DNA from: Candidatus Thiodiazotropha sp. (ex Epidulcina cf. delphinae)
Lineage (GTDB): Bacteria > Pseudomonadota > Gammaproteobacteria > Chromatiales > Chromatiaceae
Direction: 5' to 3'
DNA length: 46,845 nucleotides
NCBI GenBank assembly: GCA_025656505.1
Contig: JAHXHR010000005.1
Location: 9,024-55,868, forward strand
This document shows positions 37,803 through 46,751 of the stretch, in pieces; the first letter of the stretch is position 1; every line of letters begins with the position of its first letter. The notes below the pieces were generated by a model, which saw only the letters and a program-made list of their open reading frames with translations, had not been told where the DNA came from and did no database searches. A program made the translations under genes and the position numbers.

Positions 37803-39008
37803 ATGAAACAAGATATCAGAATAGCAGATATCCGGAAATGTCGCCATAATAATGACCTTTCTTTCCTTGTATTTTCAGATGACTGGGGAGAGCACCCATC
37901 GAGCTGCCAACATATTTTCAAACAAATAACAAAAAAACACCCTGTTCTCTGGGTTAACACCATTGGCACTCGAAATCCAAAACTTAATATTTACGACCTA
38001 AAGAAGGCATTGATAAAAATAAAAAAAATGCTTTTCATGAGACGAACTAAAAATACGCACAATGACAATAATCCGACTGTCATTCAACCCATCATGCTCC
38101 CTTTTTTCTCATTACCGGGTATAAAATCGTTTAATAAATACAGCCTACAAAAAGCCGTCAGTAACAGCATGAAAAAAAATGCAATAAACAATCCTATAAT
38201 GGTTATTACAGCGCCTAATGCGCATGAATACATAGGGAGTTTCGGTGAAAAATGCTCAGTATATTATTGTGTCGATGATTACTCGGAATGGCCGGGATTA
38301 AATCAGGAGGAAGTAGTGAAAATGGAATCGGCGTTAATTCAAAAGTGCAATATATTTTTTGCGACATCCGATCTGCTATATAACAAAATTTCTAAAACAA
38401 ATAAGAAGGTGAAATTACTGACCCATGGCGTGGATTTAGAGTTTTATTCAAAAAAAAACCTGCCGACCCATGAACTGTTAAAAGATATTCCCCGGCCACA
38501 GGTGGGATATTTCGGTTTATTTGACGATAGAAGTGACAAGGAATTAATAAAATCACTATCTCTGAAAATGCCCGATATTTCCTTCATTATAACCGGCAGT
38601 ATAGATACCGATATTCGGGATCTTAGATCGATTAGTAATATTCATTTCACCGGCAGCGTACCCTATAAGGAATTACCACAAATAATCAGCAGTTGGGATA
38701 TATGCATGTTGCCGTATAGAATTAACGAGCTTACTAATGCTATACAGCCATTGAAAATCAAAGAATATTTAGCTTCCGGCAAGCCGATTATAAGCACTCC
38801 CATCAAAGAGGTTAAGGCTTTGGAGAAATATGTTCACCTCGCCGAAACGCCAGACCACTGGAGAAAGACGATTCAAAAAATTCTGCGGACAGGCCCTGAC
38901 GACAAAGCCCTAAATCGCAATGACTTTCTAAAACCGGAGTCATGGGAAAGAAAAGCCGACTACTTTCTGGAAATCTGTACGGAATTCGTCAGCAGGCATG
39001 ATCTTTAA
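37803..39008 (+). CDS. Glycosyltransferase (GT-B fold, TuaH/GT4-like)
   Basis: The 401-residue protein has SDDWGEHPSSCQHIF at the N terminus, VYYCVDDYSEWPGL before the linker, LTHGVDLEFY, GYFGLFDDRSDKEL, and the C-terminal NAIQPLKIKEYLASGKPIIS donor-site region. These place it among GT-B transferases such as TuaH-like proteins. GAGG is seven bases upstream of the ATG. It is divergent from the GNAT-led block, so it has its own promoter in the 37583-37802 gap, but no clear boxes were found. Sugar specificity unknown. Confidence 0.82.
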   Translation: MKQDIRIADIRKCRHNNDLSFLVFSDDWGEHPSSCQHIFKQITKKHPVLWVNTIGTRNPKLNIYDLKKALIKIKKMLFMRRTKNTHNDNNPTVIQPIMLPFFSLPGIKSFNKYSLQKAVSNSMKKNAINNPIMVITAPNAHEYIGSFGEKCSVYYCVDDYSEWPGLNQEEVVKMESALIQKCNIFFATSDLLYNKISKTNKKVKLLTHGVDLEFYSKKNLPTHELLKDIPRPQVGYFGLFDDRSDKELIKSLSLKMPDISFIITGSIDTDIRDLRSISNIHFTGSVPYKELPQIISSWDICMLPYRINELTNAIQPLKIKEYLASGKPIISTPIKEVKALEKYVHLAETPDHWRKTIQKILRTGPDDKALNRNDFLKPESWERKADYFLEICTEFVSRHDL

Positions 39009-39300
39009 GGTGTATATTGCCGATAATTCTGCTACATTCGGGAAGCTGGGAAGGCGTCTGCCATGCAATACGGGAAATGCCTTTGCAGCGCGGCCCCCCC
39101 CGCTGGGACAAATCGATTTGTGACAAGAATCACTGGCCTCCTGAAGAGAATAAGCTATATATATATAGCAGTCGACAATATTCGTGTGGTGTCTCATACT
39201 GAGTTGATAATACAGTATGAGGCGCCGCACGAGTTTAGCAGGAACCTCTCAACCACCCAGATAGCCTAGCACTATCTGTGTATAAACCAGGTCTATAACG
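39009..39300. other. 292-bp intergenic region with dyads and a C8 run
   Basis: No gene was recognised. The region holds a run of eight C (39094-39101) flanked by CAGCG/CGCTG arms, a 16-nt perfect palindrome GCTATATATATATAGC (39154-39169) and a stronger dyad (listed separately). It separates the glycosyltransferase from the pectate-lyase-like gene and probably carries that gene's promoter. Confidence 0.5.
39193..39221 (+). promoter_or_regulatory. Perfect 9-bp inverted repeat upstream of the pectate-lyase-like gene
   Basis: CTCATACTG and CAGTATGAG are exact inverse copies around an 11-nt AT-rich loop, with two further compatible pairs outside. It lies 79 bp before the ATG. It could be an operator or a leader hairpin; no U-run follows. 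Confidence 0.4.
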
Positions 39301-40713
39301 ATGTCAAATTTAATTAAGGTGCTTGTAATGCTCGCGCTGAGCATGATGCTCGGCCATGCAGTCGGTGCAATCCCTGCGTTCCCCAGCGCCGAGGGATTGG
39401 GTGCAAATAGCGTGGGCGGCAGGGGAGGAGAGATCGTCAAAGTCACCAACCTCAACGACAGCGGAGCCGGCAGCTTTAGGGATGCCGTCACCAGGAGTGG
39501 CCCGCGCATCGTTGTGTTTGATGTTTCAGGTATCATCAACTTAAACACAAACCTGACAATAAGCCAGCCTTACATCACCATCGCGGGGCAGACATCGCCC
39601 GGCGGGATTTTGATTACCGGTCGAACAACGACCATCAATACCCATGATGTCATCATACAATACATGAGATTTCGGGTGGGATCGCATAATATCGCCGATG
39701 CTGAAAAACACGATACTATCCAGGTGCTGGGCAAGGACTGGGCGCCAAATTCCGCTTATAACATCATTTTCGATCACTGCTCTATCGGTTGGGGCATTGA
39801 TGAGAATATGAGTCTCACCGGCGGGGTCACGAATACAACTGTCCAGTGGTCCATCATCGCAGAGGGCTTAAGCCGTGCCGGCCATCCGAAAGGCGAACAT
39901 AGTAAGGGCTTATTTATTGCAGGAGAGCGGCTAGCAAGCAGTGTGTCAATTCACCATAACTACATTGCACACAATACTGACCGGAATCCGCTGATCAGCT
40001 CACCCAGCGGTACGGATATGCTGGTGGACGTAGTGAATAATGTCGTCTATAACTGGAAAGGTGGCCTTTCGCCGCTTGGAGATGGGGAAACCCGGATCAA
40101 TTGGGTTCATAACTTCGCTAAACAGGGCGCCAGTTCAAATGCCTATTCTTATGAGGTTACTCACAGAACAAGCGCTACAGCCGCCGGCTACCTTTACGTA
40201 GAAGGCAACATCGGATCTACCAGGCTCTCACAGTCTGACGACCAGTGGAATGTCGGCCACCATTGGATGAACGAAGCCTTACCAACAACATGGAGAAGGA
40301 ACACTCCCTGGCCACTCACAAATAGTATTTCCACCACTCAAATGTCGCATGCTTATGCTGTACAGATGCTTAATAACGTAGGCGCGACCAAACCCAGTCG
40401 TGACAGCATCGATTCAAGGGTTGTCAACAGTTTTGCGGCCTCTACCGGTAGCATAATCGATAATGTCTCTTATCCTCGTGACTACCCTGTTTATCCCAAT
40501 AATCAGAAGGCGGCCGATTCCGACAATGATGGCATGGCGGATAGTTGGGAGATACAGAACGGTCTTAAGACCTCACTCAATGACGCATCCTTAGACAAGG
40601 ATTGTGATGGTTATAGCAATATTGAGGAATATCTCCATTCCCTGGCTGGATACCCGGATACCGCAGGCACTTGTAATACCGCGGCACCTTCTCCACCGAC
40701 TATTCCACAATAA
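39301..40713 (+). CDS. Secreted pectate-lyase-like (PL1-type) beta-helix protein
   Basis: The 470-residue product has a signal peptide (MSNLIKVLVMLALSMMLGHA) and then the PL1-type opening FPSAEGLGANSVGGRGGEIV and VTNLNDSGAGSFRDAV. Next come beta-helix repeats with IIFDHCSIGWGIDENMS and the region IHHNYIAHNTDRNPLIS, whose Arg-x-Pro fits the PL1 catalytic motif. The C-terminal 60 residues have DSDNDGMADSWE and DKDCDGYSNIEEY, acidic calcium-binding loops. It may cleave uronic-acid polysaccharide made by this cluster, or an external one. No PEP-CTERM tail. Its AT content is lower than that of its neighbours. Confidence 0.82.
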   Translation: MSNLIKVLVMLALSMMLGHAVGAIPAFPSAEGLGANSVGGRGGEIVKVTNLNDSGAGSFRDAVTRSGPRIVVFDVSGIINLNTNLTISQPYITIAGQTSPGGILITGRTTTINTHDVIIQYMRFRVGSHNIADAEKHDTIQVLGKDWAPNSAYNIIFDHCSIGWGIDENMSLTGGVTNTTVQWSIIAEGLSRAGHPKGEHSKGLFIAGERLASSVSIHHNYIAHNTDRNPLISSPSGTDMLVDVVNNVVYNWKGGLSPLGDGETRINWVHNFAKQGASSNAYSYEVTHRTSATAAGYLYVEGNIGSTRLSQSDDQWNVGHHWMNEALPTTWRRNTPWPLTNSISTTQMSHAYAVQMLNNVGATKPSRDSIDSRVVNSFAASTGSIIDNVSYPRDYPVYPNNQKAADSDNDGMADSWEIQNGLKTSLNDASLDKDCDGYSNIEEYLHSLAGYPDTAGTCNTAAPSPPTIPQ

Positions 40714-40748
40714 ACCATAAACAGTTCCTAACAACTTGGAAGAACAGT

Positions 40749-40781
40749 GACGAACCCCGGTATTTATTACCGGGGTTCGTC
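40749..40781. terminator. Strong bidirectional stem-loop terminator
   Basis: A perfect 14-bp stem (GACGAACCCCGGTA / TACCGGGGTTCGTC) with a TTTAT loop lies between the convergent pectate-lyase-like gene and the P-loop gene. One more T-A pair extends it. The flanks are only partly T-rich, but position and stability fit transcription stop from both sides. Confidence 0.75.
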
Positions 40782-40829
40782 ATATATAGGTTGTAGTCGC
40801 CGGTTTCCGCTATACACGGGCTCGTGTAT

Positions 40830-41621
40830 TTATATTTTTTTTGCCACTGATTTTGCAATTTTTTCGGTAAGCATGCCGAGTGTTTCCTTGTAGTCTCCGC
40901 TATTATTGACAGTTATTAGTTCACAATGACTGTTTTTTGACAGGTAATCCACTATATATAAGACATGCTGTTCCAGTCTATTTAAAAAATCACGAATTAT
41001 ATCGGAATTCGCGTTCCTCAAACGGGAGGTCAACCCACCGGGCCTTGAGAGCATTCGATGATAACATGTATCAATATCAGCGTTGATATAAATCAATAGT
41101 TCAGGAAAGGGTATATTCTTCATATATAATTTAATATGCTCATAATCTATATCTGACCCTAATTCCGTATTTACAAACATAAATGATTTCTGCACAAATC
41201 CTTCTTCGAAAATAATTAATGATCCGGTAGTCTGCAGACTACCGATGCTTGTCCATATAGAACCAAGTTCGAGTATACTGGCAATCATGACTTTCCTATC
41301 TTCTTCAGGCATATTTTCAAATGCGGTTGAAGATATAAAGGCTTTAATTATATCGACGCTGTTAGCTATAAATTCATTTTGCGCATCGAATTGCATGAGT
41401 GATCTGTTCACGAATTTCTTGCACAGCCTTTTTGACAGGCTGTTCGGTAACAGATTCAGGGGAAGACGGAACGCCCTGTCCATCTTTAATTTTGAAACAC
41501 TATGAAATGCATCTTCAAAAGACAGATACACACCTTCATCAATCCGCTTAAGGTTTTTTACCAAATCACTTCTAAGTGTTGTCTTGCCAACACCTGGAAG
41601 CCCTAAAAATTCGGCATGCAC
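40830..41621 (-). CDS. P-loop nucleoside-kinase-like protein of unknown function
   Basis: The 263-residue soluble protein starts at GTG 41621 with GGAGAGG nine bases upstream. It has a Walker A loop GLPGVGKTT (7-15) almost at the N terminus and a later kinase-like LLIYINADIDTCYHRMLSR, reminiscent of the dTMP-kinase fold with a lid region. The middle has no motif known to me. It is the last gene downstream of the flippase (74-bp gap). It may phosphorylate a sugar, nucleotide or lipid in the polysaccharide pathway; this is a guess. Confidence 0.6.
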   Translation of the reverse strand: MHAEFLGLPGVGKTTLRSDLVKNLKRIDEGVYLSFEDAFHSVSKLKMDRAFRLPLNLLPNSLSKRLCKKFVNRSLMQFDAQNEFIANSVDIIKAFISSTAFENMPEEDRKVMIASILELGSIWTSIGSLQTTGSLIIFEEGFVQKSFMFVNTELGSDIDYEHIKLYMKNIPFPELLIYINADIDTCYHRMLSRPGGLTSRLRNANSDIIRDFLNRLEQHVLYIVDYLSKNSHCELITVNNSGDYKETLGMLTEKIAKSVAKKI

Positions 41622-41695
41622 AATTGCTTTCCTCTCCTCTTAATGCTGAACTGCTTACCGGGCAGTAACAGCGCTGAGTATTGGTCACGGGTAGA

Positions 41696-43015
41696 TTATC
41701 TTACTACCGTATCCCAGTCTGTTGAGTGTTTCGACATCAGAAAAACTTTCAGACCTTTGTTGAAAAAGAGCTGAATCGCAAATGCGATGATTACGCCATA
41801 GATACCATAAAGCCGGCCGAACCCGAATGCGGAAAGCAAATAGATTGAATTTGTAAAAAGCAAGAGATAGACACTATATTTTGCGAACCCTGCCGCAATA
41901 AACAGTGAGTTTATAGGTACTGTAATAAAGCTCAGGACATAAAAAACAATCATAAGATATAGCGCAGCGATCGATTGTGTATACTCAACCCCGAAAAAGC
42001 GTTCAATTATGCTATTCGATGCAACAATAAAAACTACTCCCATGGCAATACCGACCAACGACAGCAACTTCATCGCTTTCTTGGTAATATTTACACTCTC
42101 TCCACTATTACTTTTCCCGATAAGCTTTGTGAACTCAGGGTAGAGGGCTTGGTTTACAGGCTCACCAATACGGTTTATCAGTCCGGCAAATTCCTTATAT
42201 ACTTTATAAATACCGAGTGTAGCCATTGGCATTACCGCACTTATGATGATCATATCAAAGTGCCGAACCGGTATTCTTATTATAGTCCGAAGATTGGTCC
42301 ACCAAAGAAAACGAATTTGATCTTTGTTAATCTTTAATTTTCTTATCCACCAGTATCCACCATAATTAGTACCCAATAGCTTCATACTGTATAATATCAA
42401 AGTAATGTTGGTCAGCGCCTCTATAGTCAAGTAAATGTAAATATACGATACAAAAGCTTGTTCTGCAGACCTGGCTATCAATATAGCGATCAGCTTTAAT
42501 AACGCCATCGCGACAAATACTTTCGAAATAACGGAAAACTTATTAAAAAATCTCGGTATTCCTATGGTAAAAGTAGTAATATTGAATAGTATTGTTACAC
42601 TATATATCGCTATATATTCGACGTATGAATTATTCCAGTCAAATAATTGTGCTGTTGACAATGCCAACGTATAGGCCAATGAAAATGCAATTATGGCGCT
42701 TGCCACATCAAGGAACATATTGGTGAAAATAATATCCTTGACGGTAAACGATTTATTCTGCGTATTTCCATATTTTATCATCGATTCCCATGTTTGTATG
42801 TTGAATAAATCGTTATATATTAAAGCATAAGTTTGGCATAGAACAATAACCGCCAAAAATTCCGGGCCAATCTGGTTGGCCATCAGCGTAAAGGAAATAA
42901 GGTTCAGCACAGAGGCCGTCGAGTTTCCCGCTAAAATAACGGTCGAATTTTTTACTACCCTATCAATTATGCTGCCTGAAGCTTTTGATGAAAGTAGTTT
43001 CTTAATGGCTTTCAT
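41696..43015 (-). CDS. Wzx-type polysaccharide flippase (MVF/PST family)
   Basis: The 439-residue protein is almost entirely hydrophobic, with about 12-14 predicted helices. It shows the Wzx-like N terminus STVILAGNSTASVLNLISFT and cytoplasmic loops with GIYKVYKEFAGLINRIGEPV and NQALYPEFTKLI. It should flip undecaprenyl-linked repeats to the periplasm. ATG 43015 is preferred over a TTG two codons earlier; neither has a good SD. The gene follows the RpfE-type gene by only 15 bp, so it may depend on the hom-thrC transcript. Confidence 0.82.
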   Translation of the reverse strand: MKAIKKLLSSKASGSIIDRVVKNSTVILAGNSTASVLNLISFTLMANQIGPEFLAVIVLCQTYALIYNDLFNIQTWESMIKYGNTQNKSFTVKDIIFTNMFLDVASAIIAFSLAYTLALSTAQLFDWNNSYVEYIAIYSVTILFNITTFTIGIPRFFNKFSVISKVFVAMALLKLIAILIARSAEQAFVSYIYIYLTIEALTNITLILYSMKLLGTNYGGYWWIRKLKINKDQIRFLWWTNLRTIIRIPVRHFDMIIISAVMPMATLGIYKVYKEFAGLINRIGEPVNQALYPEFTKLIGKSNSGESVNITKKAMKLLSLVGIAMGVVFIVASNSIIERFFGVEYTQSIAALYLMIVFYVLSFITVPINSLFIAAGFAKYSVYLLLFTNSIYLLSAFGFGRLYGIYGVIIAFAIQLFFNKGLKVFLMSKHSTDWDTVVR

Positions 43016-43030
43016 AGACAAATCAATACA

Positions 43031-44101
43031 TCAATCAATAATATTTGGCTGTTGGTTAAGGCAGCTCGCCTTCTTAAAGCCATAATAATCCAGGCTCTTG
43101 CCCCTTTTCCAAAATCGTCTGATCAGCATCTCATTGGTTAAATGGAATCTATTTCCATCACACGGGTAAATGATAATGTCCCCTCTTCCTTGTTTCTTAT
43201 TTTCCTCAAGCAGGCTTGTTAAATTTTTATCAATCGAAAACAGCGCTTCTTTCCATTTAGCATGATCAACGTCCAGCTCAGATTCAAGCAAGTCGGAAAC
43301 CACCACAATAATATCTCCGCAGGAATCGACGATATCCACTAACCTGGGAGGTAGATGACTGTTAGGAATATTAGCAAGCCTTGCCAGGCCTTTTGCCAGT
43401 GATTGCCCGGCATAGACTGAATTATAGGCGCCTTTTACATCCGGCAAACACCCAAAACCGGATATCCAGAGACAGTTTATGGCGATTTCACCTGCTACGT
43501 CCTGTTGCTGACTGACATCACTTTGAAAAAAAAGCATTTGTATCTCAGTCAGTATACTACGCCATGTTTGCCCATCGATTCCATCGGGTAGATATTCTTC
43601 GATATGGTGACCGGTTGCTGATTCAATACTGGATGTTTTTTTTAAATCAGGACATTTCGCAATCCTCAAATACCATTCCGTTTGCGATTTAGCGATGAGG
43701 AAAAGACCGTCATCCTCAAAATGCGCATTAAAAAGCGCAACCAGTCGCTCCGCTTCAGCTTGCTGAACATCTGAGCGCTCCAATCCAAATAACAGCAACC
43801 TGTCCCTATCCGCCAATAGATGCGCGGGGGTGGCGGATGCCCAACAGGCATCACCGGGATCACCACCTGCTCCATAGTATGAAACCGCCCCTACCGGCAG
43901 GTCGCGGTGCGCATCCGCCCTTACCCCAAAGAGGTTGAACAATGTCTCTGCCAGGTCGTCCCCATGAAACCTTTCATGATTCGCTCGGGCCAACGCCTTC
44001 TCCAAAGTCTTTGGTCGAATTGCGCCGCCATCAATTTGCTTCGTAGCTACCGGCCAGAACAAGCCCGGTAACAGTAGATGTAATCTGCTCCTACCAACCA
44101 T
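43031..44101 (-). CDS. RpfE-type / cofactor-independent phosphoglycerate-mutase-like protein
   Basis: The 356-residue cytoplasmic protein resembles proteins often annotated as 'regulatory protein RpfE type' or phosphoglycerate mutase: LHLLLPGLFWPVA at the start, ATPAHLLADRDRLLLFGL, EWYLRIAKCPDL and AINCLWISGFGCLPDV. I did not see the full metal-binding set of active mutases, so catalysis is doubtful. Such genes are often near hom-thrC in proteobacteria, as here. The ATG lacks an SD. Function not established. Confidence 0.6.
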   Translation of the reverse strand: MVGRSRLHLLLPGLFWPVATKQIDGGAIRPKTLEKALARANHERFHGDDLAETLFNLFGVRADAHRDLPVGAVSYYGAGGDPGDACWASATPAHLLADRDRLLLFGLERSDVQQAEAERLVALFNAHFEDDGLFLIAKSQTEWYLRIAKCPDLKKTSSIESATGHHIEEYLPDGIDGQTWRSILTEIQMLFFQSDVSQQQDVAGEIAINCLWISGFGCLPDVKGAYNSVYAGQSLAKGLARLANIPNSHLPPRLVDIVDSCGDIIVVVSDLLESELDVDHAKWKEALFSIDKNLTSLLEENKKQGRGDIIIYPCDGNRFHLTNEMLIRRFWKRGKSLDYYGFKKASCLNQQPNIID

Positions 44102-44139
44102 GGGAGGTAACAGTCAACATAGTGCCTCTTCAGAGAACA

Positions 44140-45288
44140 TCAATTCACCGCCATGTTATCAAGGATAGCGCGTTTTACGGCATCAAGTTCAGCATTTATG
44201 GTAATGACAGGTGATGTCGATTGCTGAATTGCCGTATCGGGATCCTTCAGCCCGTTTCCAGTCAAGGTGCATACAATGCTTGATCCTTCCGGGATCTTGC
44301 CGGCGTTGATATCACGCATGGCGCCGGCCAGTGAAGCAGCCGATGCCGGCTCACAAAAGATCCCTTCGCTCTCCGCAAGCAGCTTTTGCGCAGCTAGAAT
44401 CACTTCGTCCGTACATTCGTCAAACCAGCCTGTGGATTCCTCTTGCACTTTCCAAGCCTGTGCCCATGACTGGGGATTGCCGATACGGATCGCGGTCGCC
44501 AACGTATCCGGATTTTTCACCGGACCGCCACGCATAAAGGGGGCTGAACCCGATGCCTGGTACCCCACCATTTTCGGCCGTTTGCCCGTGATCGCGCCGC
44601 CGGCAAATTTGCATTTTCCGCCACAATAGGCACAGGCATCGGTCAGATGATCATTCGTGGAACAGGTATATTCACAGTAACCAATCCAATGTGCCGTGAT
44701 ATTCCCCGCATTACCCACCGGGAGGCAATGGTAGTCCGGTGCGTGACCCAACTCCTCGACAATCTCGAAGGCTGCGGTCTTTTGCCCTTGAAGGCGGTAT
44801 GGGTTGATCGAATTGACGATGGTAACCGGCGTATGCTCGGCAACATCTTTTACCAACTGCATACCATCGTCAAAGTTACCTTTTATCTGGATAGTGATTG
44901 CTCCATACATCATAGCCTGAGCCAATTTGCCCATCGCTATCTTACCGTCCGGGATTACCACGAACGCTGTAATACCGGCCCTGGCCGCATAGGCCGCTGC
45001 CGCAGCCGACGTATTACCCGTGGATGCACAGATAATGGCTTCGCTGCCCTCTTCCACGGCCTTGGTGACGGCCATGGTCATACCGCGATCCTTGAATGAA
45101 CCGGTCGGATTCAATCCCTCGTATTTCACGTAGATGTCAACATCCTTACCGAGTTGCCTTGGGATGTTATGCAGCCGTATAAGTGGGGTGTTACCCTCAC
45201 TCAGACTGATGACACGAGTGTCATCATGAACGGGAAGCCTGTCACGGTACCGATCGATCAATCCTGTGTAGCGGGGTCGGAATGGCAT
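44140..45288 (-). CDS. thrC: Threonine synthase
   Basis: ThrC converts O-phosphohomoserine to threonine with PLP. ATG 45288 is chosen (MPFRPRYTGLIDRYRDRLPV) because GAGG is nine bases upstream; the TTG at 45303 is itself next to that SD. This gives 382 residues. The PLP Lys66 is in NPTGSFKDRGM, and GNAGNITAHW holds the phosphate loop. After it comes an unusual segment with five cysteines (Cys205, 209, 219, 222, 226; CAYCGGKC), which looks like a small metal-binding insert. It lies between hom and the RpfE-type gene. Confidence 0.95.
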   Translation of the reverse strand: MPFRPRYTGLIDRYRDRLPVHDDTRVISLSEGNTPLIRLHNIPRQLGKDVDIYVKYEGLNPTGSFKDRGMTMAVTKAVEEGSEAIICASTGNTSAAAAAYAARAGITAFVVIPDGKIAMGKLAQAMMYGAITIQIKGNFDDGMQLVKDVAEHTPVTIVNSINPYRLQGQKTAAFEIVEELGHAPDYHCLPVGNAGNITAHWIGYCEYTCSTNDHLTDACAYCGGKCKFAGGAITGKRPKMVGYQASGSAPFMRGGPVKNPDTLATAIRIGNPQSWAQAWKVQEESTGWFDECTDEVILAAQKLLAESEGIFCEPASAASLAGAMRDINAGKIPEGSSIVCTLTGNGLKDPDTAIQQSTSPVITINAELDAVKRAILDNMAVN

Positions 45289-45367
45289 GTTAAAAAACCT
45301 CAAATAAACTCATTTCAGCGTGTCTCTATACAATGTGTGTGATGCGGATGCGCTGACAGTGAATCAA

Positions 45368-46681
45368 TCAGTCGTCAAGGCGCTCCACACGAATGCGCAT
45401 CACTTGTCCGAAAACACTATCCAACCGCTCAATCGCGGCAATCGCCACATTGAGCTGCTTTTCCATTACCTTTTGGGTAAGCATGACCAGTGGCAAGAAA
45501 CTGTCGTCTTCGGTAGGCTCTTTTTGTTGAATCGCTTCAATACTGATCCCTGACTCGGCCAAAATACTGGCTATCCTTGCAACCACACCCGGTTTATCCG
45601 CAACCTGCATGCGCAGATAGAAGGCCGACTCGACCTCTTCAATCGGGAGAATCGGTATGTCGTCGAGTTCTCCCGGCTGGAAGGCCAAATGAGGCACTCT
45701 GTTTTCAGGATCGGTGGTGAGGGTCCGCACGACATCGACCACATCCGCCAGCACAGCGGATGCGGTGGGTTCAGAGCCGGCTCCCGCACCATAATACAAG
45801 GTCGGCCCTACCGCGTCGCCTTTTACCAATACGGCATTCATCACCCCGTCCACATTGGCAATCAAACGCTGGTAGGGAACCATGGTCGGATGCACACGCA
45901 TTTCAATACCGGCATCCGTCTTTCTGGTTATACCGAGGTGTTTGATGCGATAGCCGAACTGGTTTGCATACTCAACATCCTGCGGCTCTATCTTAGTAAT
46001 GCCTTCCGTGTAGGTCTTTTCAAACTGCAGCGGAATACCAAATGCAATTGAGCCGAGAATGGTCAGTTTGTGGGCAGCGTCTATGCCTTCGACATCGAAT
46101 GTGGGATCTGCTTCGGCATAACCCAACGCCTGGGCCTCTTTCAGCACGTCGGTAAATTCACGTCCCTTGTCACGCATCTCGGTGAGAATGAAATTGCCGG
46201 TTCCATTGATAATGCCTGCGATCCACTCAATACGGTTAGCCGCCAATCCCTCGCGCACCGCTTTGATAATCGGGATGCCTCCTGCCACCGCGGCCTCAAA
46301 GGCGACCATCACACCTCTCTTCTGCGCTGCGGCGAATATCTCGTTGCCGTACATGGCGATCAACGCCTTGTTGGCGGTCACCACATGCTTGCCGTTGTCG
46401 ATCGCTTTCAAAACCAACTCGCGGGCCGGTGAGTAACCGCCGATCAGTTCGATGATGATCTCAAGGTCCGGGTTCTCCACCACAGAGAAGGCGTCATCCG
46501 TGACCTCGACACGCTCGAGACCACTGAGGCTGCTCGGATCATAAGCCTTGGCTGCCGCCTGGGCAATCCGGATGCCGCGCCCTGCCCTGCGCGCGATTTC
46601 ATCGGCGTTGCGGGTCAAAACATTGAGTGTGCCGCCGCCCACGGTGCCGAGTCCCAACAGACCAACTTTGACTGGATTCAA
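45368..46681 (-). CDS. hom: Homoserine dehydrogenase
   Basis: Hom reduces aspartate semialdehyde to homoserine, the branch point to threonine and methionine. The 437 residues have the NAD(P) loop VGLLGLGTVGGGTL, VTANKALIA, the catalytic region VAGGIPIIKAVREGLAANRI, and a C-terminal ACT domain (ADKPGVVARIASILAESGIS) that usually gives threonine feedback. The start is TTG 46681 with AGGAG nine bases upstream. There is no fused aspartokinase. It is followed by thrC after 79 bp. Confidence 0.95.
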   Translation of the reverse strand: MNPVKVGLLGLGTVGGGTLNVLTRNADEIARRAGRGIRIAQAAAKAYDPSSLSGLERVEVTDDAFSVVENPDLEIIIELIGGYSPARELVLKAIDNGKHVVTANKALIAMYGNEIFAAAQKRGVMVAFEAAVAGGIPIIKAVREGLAANRIEWIAGIINGTGNFILTEMRDKGREFTDVLKEAQALGYAEADPTFDVEGIDAAHKLTILGSIAFGIPLQFEKTYTEGITKIEPQDVEYANQFGYRIKHLGITRKTDAGIEMRVHPTMVPYQRLIANVDGVMNAVLVKGDAVGPTLYYGAGAGSEPTASAVLADVVDVVRTLTTDPENRVPHLAFQPGELDDIPILPIEEVESAFYLRMQVADKPGVVARIASILAESGISIEAIQQKEPTEDDSFLPLVMLTQKVMEKQLNVAIAAIERLDSVFGQVMRIRVERLDD

Positions 46682-46751
46682 GGTAAAATTCTCCTGCTGT
46701 TAATTGCGCTATGTCCTAGGGCCTGTTAACACTAATTTGATAGCCACTGCC

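Noticed and set aside
39063-39269. Short plus-strand frames in the gap before the pectate-lyase-like gene
   Set aside because: Run through the C8 tract and palindromes, with no SD and no protein-like pattern.
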